64,000 nt of DNA from Streptococcus cristatus (GCF_001578775.1 NZ_KQ969062.1:49896-113895), one strand, 5' to 3'. Positions 52,950-62,725 are shown, counted from the first letter of the stretch. Translations and numbers: made by a program. Notes: generated by a model from the letters alone, not told the origin.

Positions 52950-53434
52950 TTATTATTAACCGATTATAAATCTGACACCTATCAAGTAAGAATCTGTGGA
53001 GTAATTCTTTTGGATGTTTATCAGAACAATATGATATTTTATCATTTATGAGAGATGAAGTTTCCAAAGATGACAATTGGAGAGTTCAGGACGTATTGGC
53101 AAAGGCATTTGATGAATTTTGCAAGAAAATAGGATATGAAAAGCATTTCCAATAATTGATGAATGGTTAAAAAACAATAATTCTAATACAAGGAGAGCAG
53201 TCATAGAGGGGTTACGAATATAGACGAGTAGATCATAGTTTAAGGAAATCCGAATGAAGCTATTGAAAAATTGCAAACTTAAAAGAAGATGCAAGCGAAT
53301 ATGTGAGAAAATCGGTTGGAAATGCTTTAGGGGATATTAGTAAGAAATTTCCAGAGTTGCTTAAAATTGAGCTTGATAGCTGGAACTTAGAAAGTAAAGT
53401 GATAAGACGGGTTTACAAGTTAGCAAGTAATTGA
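52950..53434 (+). pseudogene. AlkD-like DNA alkylation repair/HEAT-repeat protein, broken
   Basis: Pieces in different frames add up to an AlkD-like family end: SDTYQVRICGVIL / FGCLSEQYDILSFMRDEVSKDDNWRVQDVLAKAFDEFCKKIGYEK / IIDEWLKNNNSNTRRAVIEGLRI / KEDASEYVRKSVGNALGDISKKFPELLKIELDSWNLESK ... VYKLASN, ending at TGA 53432-53434. At least two frameshifts and an in-frame stop (after GLRI) separate them, and the N-terminal half is gone. Intact members recognise alkylated DNA through HEAT-like helices. Confidence 0.75.
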
Positions 53435-53469
53435 TTGTCTGAAAAATTTGAATTTATTAAGGTGGGCAT

Positions 53470-54087
53470 ATGAAAGAAAAAAGACCTGATTTTGGAGAGA
53501 TAAAATCATTTGAAGAATTTAATAGATACTATTGGTATCGAGAAGAACTTTCACAAATTTGTAAGTCCCTTGGATTAGAGTATAGATGTACGAAGCAAGA
53601 ATTGAACTATATTATCGAACAATATTTTAGGGGAAATAAAATAGAAAAATTTTTGAGTAAAGGAAACAAAAATCAAGCCGAAGTTATAACCTTGGAGACT
53701 CCGTTACTTAACTGTGGTTTTTCTTTTAACCAAAAATTTCGAGATTATTTTTCAGCTGTAACAGGCATTAGTCCCTTTAAATTTAGTGCTAATATGGCGA
53801 CGGCTTGGCGAAAAGTAAAAAGGGATAAAGATATAACATTCACTATTCAAGATATGATTAAAATATATTACGGTGAGTCAGATTATGCCAAGTATGATAG
53901 TTCGGCTTGTCAATGGAATCAGTTTCTAAAAGACTTTTGTTTAGATGAATTGAGCGATTGTTATTCTAATAAGTTAAAAGTTACAGCTATTCTCTGGAAA
54001 GAAGTTAGAAACTCGACACATGAAAAAGTTTACTCACGGGAACTTTTAAAAAAGTATGAATCTAAAGTAGAGGAATACCGTAAGTAA
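53470..54087 (+). CDS. SAP-domain/DUF6434-like protein
   Basis: 205 residues. An N-terminal SAP-like helix-extended loop-helix (EEFNRYYWYREELSQICKSLGLEYRCTKQELNYIIEQYFRG) is followed by a helical domain with SFNQKFRDYFSAVTGISPFKFSANMATAWRKVKRDKDITFTIQDMIKIYY, as in Firmicute SAP/DUF6434 proteins of unknown role, often near mobile elements. GGTGGG lies 5 bases before ATG. It ends about 280 bases from the 3' end of rpmG. Confidence 0.7.
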   Translation: MKEKRPDFGEIKSFEEFNRYYWYREELSQICKSLGLEYRCTKQELNYIIEQYFRGNKIEKFLSKGNKNQAEVITLETPLLNCGFSFNQKFRDYFSAVTGISPFKFSANMATAWRKVKRDKDITFTIQDMIKIYYGESDYAKYDSSACQWNQFLKDFCLDELSDCYSNKLKVTAILWKEVRNSTHEKVYSRELLKKYESKVEEYRK

Positions 54088-54363
54088 ATAGATTCCAGCT
54101 TATCGAGCTGAATAAAATCGAATGCATTAATTCTCATGCTATTTTACTATAGCGAATAGATGTTGGAGCGAGCATAGAAAAAGAGGAGCCTCATAATGAA
54201 GTTCCTCTTACTTTTGATTGTCCGAATCGATATTCTCATTTCAAATAAAGGTAGTGAAAAAAGTAGTGATTCGCTTGATTTATATTGCGATGTACTGAAT
54301 TTGACAAAAAGAAAAAACGCTTGAAATCAGCGTCTTTCTTCTGTATTGATTCGTATTGAATGC
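54088..54363. other. Spacer between the accessory patch and rpmG with two hairpins
   Basis: AAGAGGA...TCCTCTT (54182-54210) followed by TTTTG terminates the plus-strand gene; ACGCTTGAAATCAGCGT (54317-54333) flanked by A6 terminates rpmG on the minus strand. No gene was recognised. Integrative elements of streptococci are known to use the 3' end of rpmG, so this may hold an old attachment junction. Confidence 0.5.
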
Positions 54364-54513
54364 TTACTTCACCTCTGTAAACACAACGTGCTTGCGAAGT
54401 TTTGGTGAGTATTTCTTCAATTGAAGACGGTCTGGTGTGTTGCGTTTGTTTTTAGAAGTAAGGTACAAGCGTTCACCAGATTCTTTGTGTTCAAGTGTAA
54501 TATTTACGCGCAT
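54364..54513 (-). CDS. rpmG: 50S ribosomal protein L33
   Basis: 49 residues: [49 protein letters not shown]. It is the zinc-free (C-minus) form, lacking the CxxC pairs. It is transcribed after rpmF with 15 bases between them, the standard rpmF-rpmG unit of streptococci. GGGAG lies 6 bases before ATG. Confidence 0.97.
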
Positions 54514-54528
54514 GGTAGCTCCCTTCTA

Positions 54529-54711
54529 TTATTCTGCTGCAGCAGCTTTGGCAATCTTACGACCCTTGTAGTATCCTTTAAGGGATACACGGTGAGAGCG
54601 TGAGTAATCACCAGTAGTTTCATCAAAAGTTACAGTTGGAGCTGTCACTTTGTAGTGAGTGCGGCGTTTGTTTTTCTTCGCTTTGGAAGTGCGACGTGCA
54701 GGTACTGCCAT
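54529..54711 (-). CDS. rpmF: 50S ribosomal protein L32
   Basis: 60 residues starting [22 protein letters not shown], the diagnostic L32 N-terminus; also the zinc-free form without cysteines. AAGGAG precedes the ATG. Codons are of the highly expressed kind, unlike the neighbouring AT-rich patch. Confidence 0.97.
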   Translation of the reverse strand: MAVPARRTSKAKKNKRRTHYKVTAPTVTFDETTGDYSRSHRVSLKGYYKGRKIAKAAAAE

Positions 54712-54907
54712 TGTTTGTTTCTCCTTTTAGTTTATGAATTCGATTCAATTTGATGATTTTCATCAACTTTAACAGTATAACAAAACTTTTTTGTAAAGTA
54801 AAGTTACTTGACAGATTTTTTTCTGCTTTTTGAGAAAAACCTAAGCTTCTAGTTGTCTTCTTTCTGCTTGATAGGAAAAAGTTTCAAATCCGCCTCTATA
54901 TTTTCCC

Positions 54908-54965
54908 AATCTTCTGAAAATTTAAAAATTTTCCTCTGTAAAATACAGCCTAAGTGTGGTATAAT
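54908..54965 (+). promoter_or_regulatory. CodY box and promoter of ilvD
   Basis: AATCTTCTGAAAATT (54908-54922) differs from the CodY consensus AATTTTCWGAAAATT at one position. A TATAAT -10 lies at 54960-54965. CodY would repress ilvD when branched-chain amino acids are plentiful. Confidence 0.72.
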
Positions 54966-55001
54966 AAAGCACAAAGATTACTGATAATGAAAGGGAAAGC
55001 T

Positions 55002-56705
55002 ATGACAGATAAGGATATTCGTCACAGAAGTAAGATTTATGACAGTATGGTTAAATCTCCTAACCGTGCCATGCTTCGCGCGACGGGAATGACTGATAAA
55101 GATTTTGAAACGCCTATTGTTGGGGTGATTTCCACTTGGGCGGAAAATACACCCTGTAACATCCATTTGCATGACTTGGGCAAGCTAGCCAAGGAAGGTA
55201 TCAAAGCAGAGGGAGCTTGGCCTGTCCAGTATGGGACTATTACGGTTGCGGACGGGATTGCCATGGGAACACCAGGCATGCGCTTCTCTCTGACCTCACG
55301 CGACATTATCGCAGACTCCATCGAGGCTGCCATGGGCGGGCATAATGTAGATGCCTTTGTAGCTATCGGGGGCTGTGATAAGAATATGCCTGGCTCTATG
55401 ATTGCCATTGCTAATATGGATATTCCTGCTATCTTCGCCTACGGCGGAACGATTGCACCGGGAAATCTGGATGGCAAGGATATTGACCTGGTTTCCGTTT
55501 TTGAAGGAATCGGGAAGTGGAACCATGGCGATTTGACTGCTGAGGAAGTGCGCCGCATCGAGTGTAACGCCTGCCCTGGCCCTGGTGGCTGTGGCGGTAT
55601 GTACACGGCTAATACTATGGCGACAGCTATTGAAGTTCTAGGTATGAGCTTGCCCGGTTCTTCTTCTCACCCAGCAGAATCCCAAGATAAGAAGGATGAT
55701 ATCGTGGAAGCTGGCCGAGCAGTTGTCCGAATGCTGGAAATGGGGCTTAAGCCGTCTGACATTCTGACTCGCGAAGCCTTTGAAGATGCGATCACAGTGA
55801 CCATGGCTCTGGGCGGTTCTACCAATGCCACTCTGCACTTGTTGGCCATTGCTCATGCGGCTAATGTGGAGCTGACCTTGGATGACTTTAATGTTATTCA
55901 AGAGCGCGTGCCACATTTGGCGGATTTGAAACCATCCGGCCAGTATGTCTTCCAAGACCTATACAATGTCGGTGGTGTGCCTGCCGTTATGAAATATCTT
56001 TTGGCGAACGGCTTCTTGCATGGTGACCGCATCACTTGTACAGGTAAGACGGTGGCGGAAAACTTGGCTGACTTTGCTGACTTGACGCCAGGTCAGAAGG
56101 TCATTATGCCGCTTGAAAATCCAAAACGTGCGGACGGTCCATTGATTATCCTGCATGGTAATCTAGCTCCAGACGGCGCTGTTGCCAAGGTATCAGGTGT
56201 TAAAGTGCGCCGCCACGTCGGTCCAGCCAAGGTCTTTGACTCAGAAGAAGCTGCTATTGATGCAGTGCTGGCCGATGAAGTAGTCGATGGCGATGTAGTC
56301 GTGGTTCGCTACGTTGGTCCAAAGGGTGGCCCTGGTATGCCAGAAATGCTGTCACTTTCTTCTATCATCGTAGGGAAAGGTCAAGGAGATAAGGTGGCAC
56401 TCTTGACAGACGGTCGCTTCTCAGGTGGTACCTACGGTCTCGTTGTCGGACATATCGCTCCGGAAGCTCAGGATGGTGGCCCGATTGCCTATCTTCGCAC
56501 AGGCGATATGGTCACGGTTGACCAAGATACCAAGGAAATTTCCATGGCAGTTTCTGAAGAAGAACTTGAAAAACGCAAAGCAGAAACAACTATTCCACCG
56601 CTTTATAGCCGCGGTGTACTTGGTAAATATGCCCACATGGTATCCTCTGCCGCTAAAGGTGCTGTTACCGACTTCTGGAAACCAGAAGAAACAGGTAAAA
56701 AATAG
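55002..56705 (+). CDS. ilvD: Dihydroxy-acid dehydratase
   Basis: 567 residues from ATG 55002 (AAAGGGAAAG upstream). Iron-sulfur cluster cysteines are visible in [17 protein letters not shown] and [17 protein letters not shown], and the C-terminal [19 protein letters not shown] is conserved. The enzyme makes 2-keto acids in the common branch of valine, leucine and isoleucine synthesis. It stands alone rather than in an ilv operon. A nearly perfect CodY box upstream fits control by branched-chain amino acid supply. Confidence 0.97.
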   Translation: MTDKDIRHRSKIYDSMVKSPNRAMLRATGMTDKDFETPIVGVISTWAENTPCNIHLHDLGKLAKEGIKAEGAWPVQYGTITVADGIAMGTPGMRFSLTSRDIIADSIEAAMGGHNVDAFVAIGGCDKNMPGSMIAIANMDIPAIFAYGGTIAPGNLDGKDIDLVSVFEGIGKWNHGDLTAEEVRRIECNACPGPGGCGGMYTANTMATAIEVLGMSLPGSSSHPAESQDKKDDIVEAGRAVVRMLEMGLKPSDILTREAFEDAITVTMALGGSTNATLHLLAIAHAANVELTLDDFNVIQERVPHLADLKPSGQYVFQDLYNVGGVPAVMKYLLANGFLHGDRITCTGKTVAENLADFADLTPGQKVIMPLENPKRADGPLIILHGNLAPDGAVAKVSGVKVRRHVGPAKVFDSEEAAIDAVLADEVVDGDVVVVRYVGPKGGPGMPEMLSLSSIIVGKGQGDKVALLTDGRFSGGTYGLVVGHIAPEAQDGGPIAYLRTGDMVTVDQDTKEISMAVSEEELEKRKAETTIPPLYSRGVLGKYAHMVSSAAKGAVTDFWKPEETGKK

Positions 56706-56723
56706 CCTATATATGACGAAAGA

Positions 56724-56905
56724 GAGAGTGGGACAGAAATCGGTAATTCGTTAGAATTCGATTTCGTCGTCCCACCTCCGCACAGTTGAGTAGGGCTGTA
56801 AAAGCTGATGAAATCAGCGTAGTAGAGCCCACTCAACCACTGCGTCTTGCTCGACAATCCAAAGACAATTGAGAGGCTAGGACTTTTGTCCCAGCCTCTT
56901 ACTAT
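56724..56905. repeat. Composite intergenic repeat with three hairpins
   Basis: GTGGGAC...GTCCCAC (56728-56775), then TTGAGT-GGGCT...AGCCC-ACTCAA (56785-56837), then GAGGCTAGGAC...GTCCCAGCCTC (56872-56898) followed by a T-rich run. The last hairpin can terminate ilvD or, read from the other side, the SufT-like gene. I recognise this as the kind of repeat found many times in sanguinis-group and related streptococci; the third hairpin also resembles that at 2196-2220. Confidence 0.7.
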
Positions 56906-56936
56906 TTTATTTAATGCAGATGAACAAGGCATCTTC

Positions 56937-57281
56937 TTATCTAGGACTAATCCCCAGCGCAATGCGTCCAAAGCGGCTGATGCGCGTGATTTTCCACGCG
57001 GGCGACCAAGTGACTTCAACGGAGACAGTTTCGATGCCCTCGATTTGCTTCAGGGACTCGACAATTTCAATAGGAACGGTCTCAGTACAGTCGCAGGCTG
57101 TGTCTGTGAAGGTCATGACAATCTTGCAGTGGCCGGTCTCGTCAAGATTGATTTCATAGATAAGCCCGAGATTGTAGACATCAAGCTCGACTTCTGGATC
57201 GTAAATCGCTTCGAGTTTCTTGATGAATTCTTCTTGGATAGCTGCGGCTCGGTCATTGATTTTGATATCGTCTCTCATCAT
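56937..57281 (-). CDS. SufT/MIP18-like metal-sulfur cluster assembly factor (DUF59)
   Basis: 114 residues, DUF59/PaaD-like: IYDPEVELDVYNLGLIYEINLD, KIVMTFTDTACDCTETVPIEIVESLKQIEGIETVSVEVTWSPAWKITRIS, with the conserved DPE and the cysteine pair in TDTACDC. The family helps mature [4Fe-4S] proteins. It lies next to ilvD, an Fe-S enzyme, on the opposite strand, which is suggestive but not proof of a link. A second ATG follows the first; AGGACCGATG is the likely ribosome site. Confidence 0.88.
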   Translation of the reverse strand: MMRDDIKINDRAAAIQEEFIKKLEAIYDPEVELDVYNLGLIYEINLDETGHCKIVMTFTDTACDCTETVPIEIVESLKQIEGIETVSVEVTWSPAWKITRISRFGRIALGISPR

Positions 57282-57462
57282 CGGTCCTTCTTTCTCTATA
57301 GAATAGTGGTCTTATTTTCTCATAATTCTGACAATTTTTCAAGAAATTCTGGCGAATGAAAACGGATTTAGTCTCTCGGAGGGAATTTTTCTGCTCTAAC
57401 TCCTCAAAACATCTGATTTATGGTAAAATAATAGATATTATATAGTTGCAGAGGATTAGAAA

Positions 57463-58743
57463 ATGAAATTACAAAAACCTAAAGGAACTCAGGATATCCT
57501 CCCTCAGGAATCTGCTAAATGGCAGTATCTGGAGGAGTTTGCTCGTAAGACGTTTAAAAAATACAACTATGCGGAAATTCGGACACCGATTTTTGAGCAC
57601 TATGAGGTCATCAGTCGTTCTGTTGGGGATACGACAGACATTGTGACCAAGGAAATGTATGATTTCTACGATAAGGGAGATCGTCATATTACGCTACGGC
57701 CAGAAGGAACTGCGCCAGTCGTTCGTTCTTATGTCGAAAACAAGCTCTTTGCACCAGAAGTTCAAAAGCCAGTCAAGCTTTATTATATGGGATCTATGTT
57801 CCGCTATGAGCGGCCTCAGGCTGGTCGCTTGCGCGAATTTCACCAAATCGGGGTGGAGTGCTTCGGCTCTGAAAATCCAGCGACAGATGCAGAAACGATT
57901 GCTATGGCGGCTCAGTTCTTCAAGGAAATTGGGATTGGACAGGTGACGCTGCAACTGAATAGTTTGGGCAATGCAGCGAGTCGAGCTGCCTACCGTCAGG
58001 CCTTGATTGATTATTTGACTCCGCTGAAAGACAGTCTTTCTAAGGATAGTCAACGTCGTTTGGAGGAAAATCCGCTGCGGGTGCTGGATTCGAAGGAAAA
58101 AGAAGATAAGGCAGCCGTTGCGCAGGCACCTTCGATTTTGGACTTTCTGGACGAGGAGAGCCAGGAGCATTTTGCGGCTGTCCGCTCAATGCTAGAGTCT
58201 TTAGGGGTTCCTTATGTCATTAACACCAATATGGTGCGCGGACTGGACTACTACAATCACACGATTTTTGAGTTTACGACTGATGTGGCAGGCAGCGAAC
58301 TAACTATCTGTGCGGGTGGCCGTTATGATGGCTTGGTTGACTACTTTGGTGGGCCAGAAACACCTGCCTTTGGTTTTGGTATGGGAATGGAGCGTCTGCT
58401 CTTGGTTCTGGAAAAACAGGGAGCAGCTTTGCCACTTGAGACAGGCTTGGATGCCTATATTGCCGTTCTAGGTGAAGATGCCAATCGCAGTGCTTTGGAA
58501 TTGGTGCAAGCCCTCCGGAATCAAGGGTTTGCGGCGGAACGAGATTATTTGGACCGCAAGCTCAAGGCCCAGTTTAAGTCAGCAGACAGCTTTGGAGCCA
58601 AGACCATCATCACTCTAGGCGAAAGTGAAGTAGAAAGTGGTCAGGTTACTGTTAAAAATAACGCAACACGACAAGAAGTGACGGTTGATTTGGAGCGAAT
58701 AAAGACAGATTTTCAATCAGTAATTACAGAGCTAGGATTTTAG
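57463..58743 (+). CDS. hisS: Histidyl-tRNA synthetase
   Basis: 426 residues, standard length. Class II motifs are clear: [10 protein letters not shown] at the start, motif 2 [28 protein letters not shown], the histidine loops [12 protein letters not shown] and [15 protein letters not shown], motif 3 [16 protein letters not shown], and an anticodon-binding domain from about residue 330. AGAGGATTAG lies before the ATG. aspS, its usual partner downstream in streptococci, is not here; the second type VII locus follows instead. Confidence 0.97.
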   Translation: MKLQKPKGTQDILPQESAKWQYLEEFARKTFKKYNYAEIRTPIFEHYEVISRSVGDTTDIVTKEMYDFYDKGDRHITLRPEGTAPVVRSYVENKLFAPEVQKPVKLYYMGSMFRYERPQAGRLREFHQIGVECFGSENPATDAETIAMAAQFFKEIGIGQVTLQLNSLGNAASRAAYRQALIDYLTPLKDSLSKDSQRRLEENPLRVLDSKEKEDKAAVAQAPSILDFLDEESQEHFAAVRSMLESLGVPYVINTNMVRGLDYYNHTIFEFTTDVAGSELTICAGGRYDGLVDYFGGPETPAFGFGMGMERLLLVLEKQGAALPLETGLDAYIAVLGEDANRSALELVQALRNQGFAAERDYLDRKLKAQFKSADSFGAKTIITLGESEVESGQVTVKNNATRQEVTVDLERIKTDFQSVITELGF

Positions 58744-58801
58744 GCTAGTTTAGCTTCGTCTCTGATTCTTACTAAAAATTTTATTTATTTTTAGAAAAAG
58801 C

Positions 58802-58830
58802 TTGCAATTATATTCATTTATTAGTATAAT
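58802..58830 (+). promoter_or_regulatory. Promoter of the second type VII locus
   Basis: TTGCAA at 58802-58807, a 17-base spacer and TATAAT at 58825-58830; esxA begins 31 bases further behind AAAGGAG. Confidence 0.8.
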
Positions 58831-58861
58831 AGTGCTATTACTAATAAAAAAGGAGATTGTC

Positions 58862-59149
58862 ATGGCTTTAATTAAATTGACTCCAGAAGAATTGCGCGAA
58901 TCCGCACAACGTTACACTCAAGGTTCAGAAAGTGTCGACCAAGTCCTTACTGACTTGACTCGTGAGCAAGCAATCATTTCTGAAAACTGGGAAGGTTCTG
59001 CATTCAATAGTTTTGAAGAACAATTCAACGAATTGTCTCCAAAAATCAAAGAATTTGCACAATTGCTTCAAGATATCAATGCTCAGCTGGTTAAAGTTGC
59101 TGACATCGTTGAGCAAACAGATAACGATATCGCTGCACAAATTCGTTAA
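58862..59149 (+). CDS. esxA: WXG100 protein EsxA (second type VII locus)
   Basis: 95 residues from ATG 58862 (AAAAAGGAG upstream); the longer open frame runs through the promoter. Helical hairpin with the turn ENWEGSAF (Trp near residue 43). Pattern LTPEELRESAQRYTQGSESVDQVL matches [24 protein letters not shown] of the first-locus EsxA. Codons are much more like highly expressed genes than those of the first locus. A terminator hairpin follows. Confidence 0.95.
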   Translation: MALIKLTPEELRESAQRYTQGSESVDQVLTDLTREQAIISENWEGSAFNSFEEQFNELSPKIKEFAQLLQDINAQLVKVADIVEQTDNDIAAQIR

Positions 59150-59166
59150 TTTGTTATAAGTGGCTT

Positions 59167-59196
59167 TAGGAAGGCAAGGGCCTTCCTATTTTTGTA
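59167..59196 (+). terminator. Attenuating terminator between esxA and esaA (second locus)
   Basis: GGAAGGC/GGCCTTCC stem followed by TATTTTTG. As in the first locus, a terminator lies directly after esxA although the cluster continues on the same strand. Confidence 0.78.
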
Positions 59197-59224
59197 TAAT
59201 AATATAGGGAACAAAAAGAGATAA

Positions 59225-62194
59225 ATGGGAAATAAAAGAGTTTTAAAATATATCGGAAATAGTCTCTTAGTTGTTTTTCTGCTTGCTGCGGTGATTATCC
59301 TAAATATAGCAGTGCAAAAGAATACGACTAGCAGTGATGACACCAAGCTAAAAACGAGTCAGCAGACCAAGCTCAATGTGGCGATTGTCAATGAAGACCA
59401 AGCTGTGCGCGTGGATAAAAAAGAATATAATCTCGGTGCGAGCTATGTAAAGAACATTGAACGGGATAATTCGCAAAATTGGTCTGTTGTGACACGAGGC
59501 GCAGCGGATTCTGGATTAGAAAAGGGTACTTATCAACTGGTCCTGACGATTCCTAGCGATTTCTCAGAAAAAGTGCTAGATGTCAATAGTGTCAATGCGG
59601 ATAAGACGACGGTGACTTATAAGGTCAATGCTTCTGGTAATCTGCAGGTCGAAAATGATGCTAATAAATTAGCCAAGGATATCATTGCAGATCTCAATAG
59701 CCAGCTAGTAGATATGTATATGGCTAGCATCCTGAGTAATCTTTATACAGCTCAGCAAAATGTGCAGGCTAGTTCTCAACTGCAAATCACTAACATTGGT
59801 CACTACAAAACAAATTTGCTAGATACGGCCATCAATTCTAGAAATATTTTTCCAACTCTCTTCAATTTATCAACTTCATCTGTTGATGCCAACACAGCTT
59901 TGAAAACAACCTTAGAAAGTTATTCACAGGTGTTTGATAATCTGGGAAATTCTCAAACAAGCTACGGCAATAACTTCAGCAGTTTGCTGAAGCAAAGAGG
60001 AGAGGATCAGATTAGTTATGCTGACTTTATGGAACAGCTGATGGCAATGAACCGTGACACCTTAAGTGCCGAAACCAAGAAGCTCTATGAAAATTTACAA
60101 GCGAATCAGGAAGCTCTCGGTAAGCAGATTGGTTCATCTGAGCAAGCAGATGTACGCGATGCGAGCACATATGCAGGATTGACAGATAATGTCACCAAGC
60201 AAATTGCTGATTTAGAGGAAAATCTTGAAGCAGAGCGTACGAAATTTAAGAATCATGAAGATAATATCAAAGAATTTATTAATAAAAAATTAGTTGATTA
60301 TTATACTCCCGAGCAAGATGGCGAGATTACACTTAGCCAAGTTCTTGCAAAAGGAAATGTCACTTTCTTAACAGATGCTGAGAATACTTTGAAAGCTGAG
60401 CTTAGTGATGCAGTTGCGGAACTGCCAGCTGAGAATTTTGGCGGCCAAAGCTTTACTGCCTTCGGTTTATCCATCACTGTACCGGCTCTTAGTGCTGATA
60501 TAAAAGATTTTGGGACGCCAAGTGATGCAACGAAAAGTAGTGACCTTGCAGCATTAGCAGCGAAGGAAGTCACAACCACCGAGCCTGTAGCTGAGAAAAC
60601 TGGGACAAAGGCGAAAGTTTCCTGGAAAGCACCAGAGGGTGTGACAGTGGACTCCGTGACCTATAATGGTGATGCTGTCACAGCAGGTCAAGAAATCATT
60701 TTGCTTGAGAATGCAGTCTTTGAAGCGCACTACAGTGTGACAAATGATACCGAAAAACCGTCAACAGCGGCCTCTATTACCATTATGCTCAATGGACTTG
60801 CAGCTGCAAGTGCGCCTATTGACATACCGGATCTTCAGCAGGCAGCGGCCAGCTATGGAGCAAAAGCTCAAAAAATCGCTTCTGCTTATCAGCGGGTAAA
60901 CTCTCTCCTTCAAATCCATTCTTCAATGGAACAGCTGAAAAAAGGCAAGATGAATGATGCTCTGACAGGGCTGTTGCTGGATGCGATTCAGTCTAACTTA
61001 GATGCTTATAAAGAAAGCCTTTCTACAGCTGAGAACGCTTCGGATAATAAGAGTGTTCAGCAAAGACTCAATGATACCTTGGAACAGCTGAAAAAGACAG
61101 GTCCTGAGTTGAAACAGAATTTAGCAGAGATTGATAAGAGCAATCAAGAACTGGCTGGCAGCATTACCAAGCAGTTGGAGCATTATGAAAGCTTGAAAGA
61201 GCGTCTGACTGGTATCGCTACAGCGCAGACGAATAGCACAGCAGCTCTAGCTAAAACGGATACTGACCTGACTTCTCTAAATTCTGAATTCAGCTCCTTA
61301 TTGACAGAGACATCTGGTGTGAAGGCTTCTTCTCAGAGTAATATCCAAGCCGCTGAATCTGTCAACCAAATTTTCAGTAATTTCAACCGTGAGCTAGCTA
61401 CAGCGCAGGGAAGTACGGAAAAATTGTCTACGGATGCGGAAGCGTTGATGGCGCAATTTAATGAAGAACTGGCTGCTAATGGAAATTTTGTCGAATCCTT
61501 TGTCAAGGTCTTAAACAATGCCTATGAAAACGGTGTGCCAAATGAAGTTCTGCTTAATTTCCTGTCCAGCCCAGTAACTCAAAGCTCATCTTCTGTAAAG
61601 GCGACTGTCAACGTTTACCGGCCATTTACTTGGATCTTGCTCTTAGAGATTGTCAGTCTTTTTACAGCTTATCTATTTGCGACACAAAATGTCATTCGCA
61701 AGGTCAAAGATCGCTTTAAGCTTGACAAGTTACATGATACAGATATTATGACAGTTGGTATCTTATCCTTCTTGGCTTTGACCATCGGCTTAGTGATTGG
61801 TATTGTATCGAGTGTTCAACTCCAGGTTGGTCGTGAATATGTGCCGTCATGGGTCCTGCTGATGGCAGTGGCAAGCTTTATCCTGATTCAGGGGCAGTAT
61901 TTCTTGCTCAAGCATATCCGAGTTATTGGTATGGGGCTGGCCTTCTTTATGATGATTAGCTTTGTCTATCTGTCAAATGCTATCGGGACAACGGCTAGTC
62001 TGACAGGCTTCCCGGCCTTGATTAAGGGCCTGAATGTTTTGTCGATTTTAGAGAGCCTGCTTTCAGGTTACTTTGACGGACAGACTGCCGGGTTCTTCAT
62101 CTTCTTTGCCATGCTGATTGTTTTAGGTTTATTGGTGGCGGCCAATATCTTTGTCAGACCGAGAAATCTTCAAGATCAAAGCGAGAAAGTATAG
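59225..62194 (+). CDS. esaA: Type VII secretion protein EsaA, full membrane topology
   Basis: 989 residues. One N-terminal membrane segment (LLVVFLLAAVIILNIAV), the conserved TKLNVAIVNEDQAVRVDKKEYNLG, a long helical extracellular part and five C-terminal membrane segments (FTWILLLEIVSLFTAYLFA; VGILSFLALTIGLVIGIVSSV; VLLMAVASFILIQGQYFLL; MGLAFFMMISFVYLSNAIG; FFIFFAMLIVLGLLVAANIF). This is the normal EsaA/YhgE layout; EsaA joins two halves of the T7SSb complex across the wall. Located between esxA and essA, the usual order, unlike the first locus. Confidence 0.95.
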   Translation: MGNKRVLKYIGNSLLVVFLLAAVIILNIAVQKNTTSSDDTKLKTSQQTKLNVAIVNEDQAVRVDKKEYNLGASYVKNIERDNSQNWSVVTRGAADSGLEKGTYQLVLTIPSDFSEKVLDVNSVNADKTTVTYKVNASGNLQVENDANKLAKDIIADLNSQLVDMYMASILSNLYTAQQNVQASSQLQITNIGHYKTNLLDTAINSRNIFPTLFNLSTSSVDANTALKTTLESYSQVFDNLGNSQTSYGNNFSSLLKQRGEDQISYADFMEQLMAMNRDTLSAETKKLYENLQANQEALGKQIGSSEQADVRDASTYAGLTDNVTKQIADLEENLEAERTKFKNHEDNIKEFINKKLVDYYTPEQDGEITLSQVLAKGNVTFLTDAENTLKAELSDAVAELPAENFGGQSFTAFGLSITVPALSADIKDFGTPSDATKSSDLAALAAKEVTTTEPVAEKTGTKAKVSWKAPEGVTVDSVTYNGDAVTAGQEIILLENAVFEAHYSVTNDTEKPSTAASITIMLNGLAAASAPIDIPDLQQAAASYGAKAQKIASAYQRVNSLLQIHSSMEQLKKGKMNDALTGLLLDAIQSNLDAYKESLSTAENASDNKSVQQRLNDTLEQLKKTGPELKQNLAEIDKSNQELAGSITKQLEHYESLKERLTGIATAQTNSTAALAKTDTDLTSLNSEFSSLLTETSGVKASSQSNIQAAESVNQIFSNFNRELATAQGSTEKLSTDAEALMAQFNEELAANGNFVESFVKVLNNAYENGVPNEVLLNFLSSPVTQSSSSVKATVNVYRPFTWILLLEIVSLFTAYLFATQNVIRKVKDRFKLDKLHDTDIMTVGILSFLALTIGLVIGIVSSVQLQVGREYVPSWVLLMAVASFILIQGQYFLLKHIRVIGMGLAFFMMISFVYLSNAIGTTASLTGFPALIKGLNVLSILESLLSGYFDGQTAGFFIFFAMLIVLGLLVAANIFVRPRNLQDQSEKV

Positions 62195-62202
62195 AAAAGC
62201 AT

Positions 62203-62667
62203 ATGAAAAAAGTAATTCTCTTATTTCTGACCTTAGGAACATGTGCAGCGGCCTCGGTGGCTGCTGCAGATGACCTGAAGGACAATAGCTTACAAATTGA
62301 TAACTCCCGGCTGGAGAAAGAAGAGGAGTTGCATTTTGGTGCGCAGTCCGAGCAAATCAAGGCGCTTTTCAATGAAGCCGATCAAAAGAAATTGCTAGAG
62401 ATGCAAAACTATCAAGATAAACAGTTGATCACCGAAAGGGGCCAGCTGTTTTCTGCTATAGAGGGACCGGTGAGAAAATCACCTGAAGAGCAGCTGTTTC
62501 AAGCAGATTCTCAAAAATTGTCTAAATTACAGACGAATTTGGGGAATGAATCAGCCAGTAGTTGGAGTGACTTTTTACCAGGTGTCCTTTATACGGGACT
62601 GGTGCTTCTACTCATCGGAGTGACAGGAATCGTGAGTTATCGGGTGGCGACAGCGGAAAGAGACTAG
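62203..62667 (+). CDS. essA: Type VII secretion protein EssA (second locus)
   Basis: 154 residues. A signal-like N-terminal segment (MKKVILLFLTLGTCAAASVAAADD), a polar middle with a repeated charged pattern and a C-terminal membrane segment (FLPGVLYTGLVLLLIGVTGIVSYRV). Same layout as EssA of the first locus with weak sequence similarity. It follows esaA by 8 bases. Confidence 0.88.
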   Translation: MKKVILLFLTLGTCAAASVAAADDLKDNSLQIDNSRLEKEEELHFGAQSEQIKALFNEADQKKLLEMQNYQDKQLITERGQLFSAIEGPVRKSPEEQLFQADSQKLSKLQTNLGNESASSWSDFLPGVLYTGLVLLLIGVTGIVSYRVATAERD

Positions 62668-62725
62668 AGACTTGGTATAGCTCAAGAGCTCAGACAAGTA
62701 AAGAAATCAATAGGAGAATATCAGT

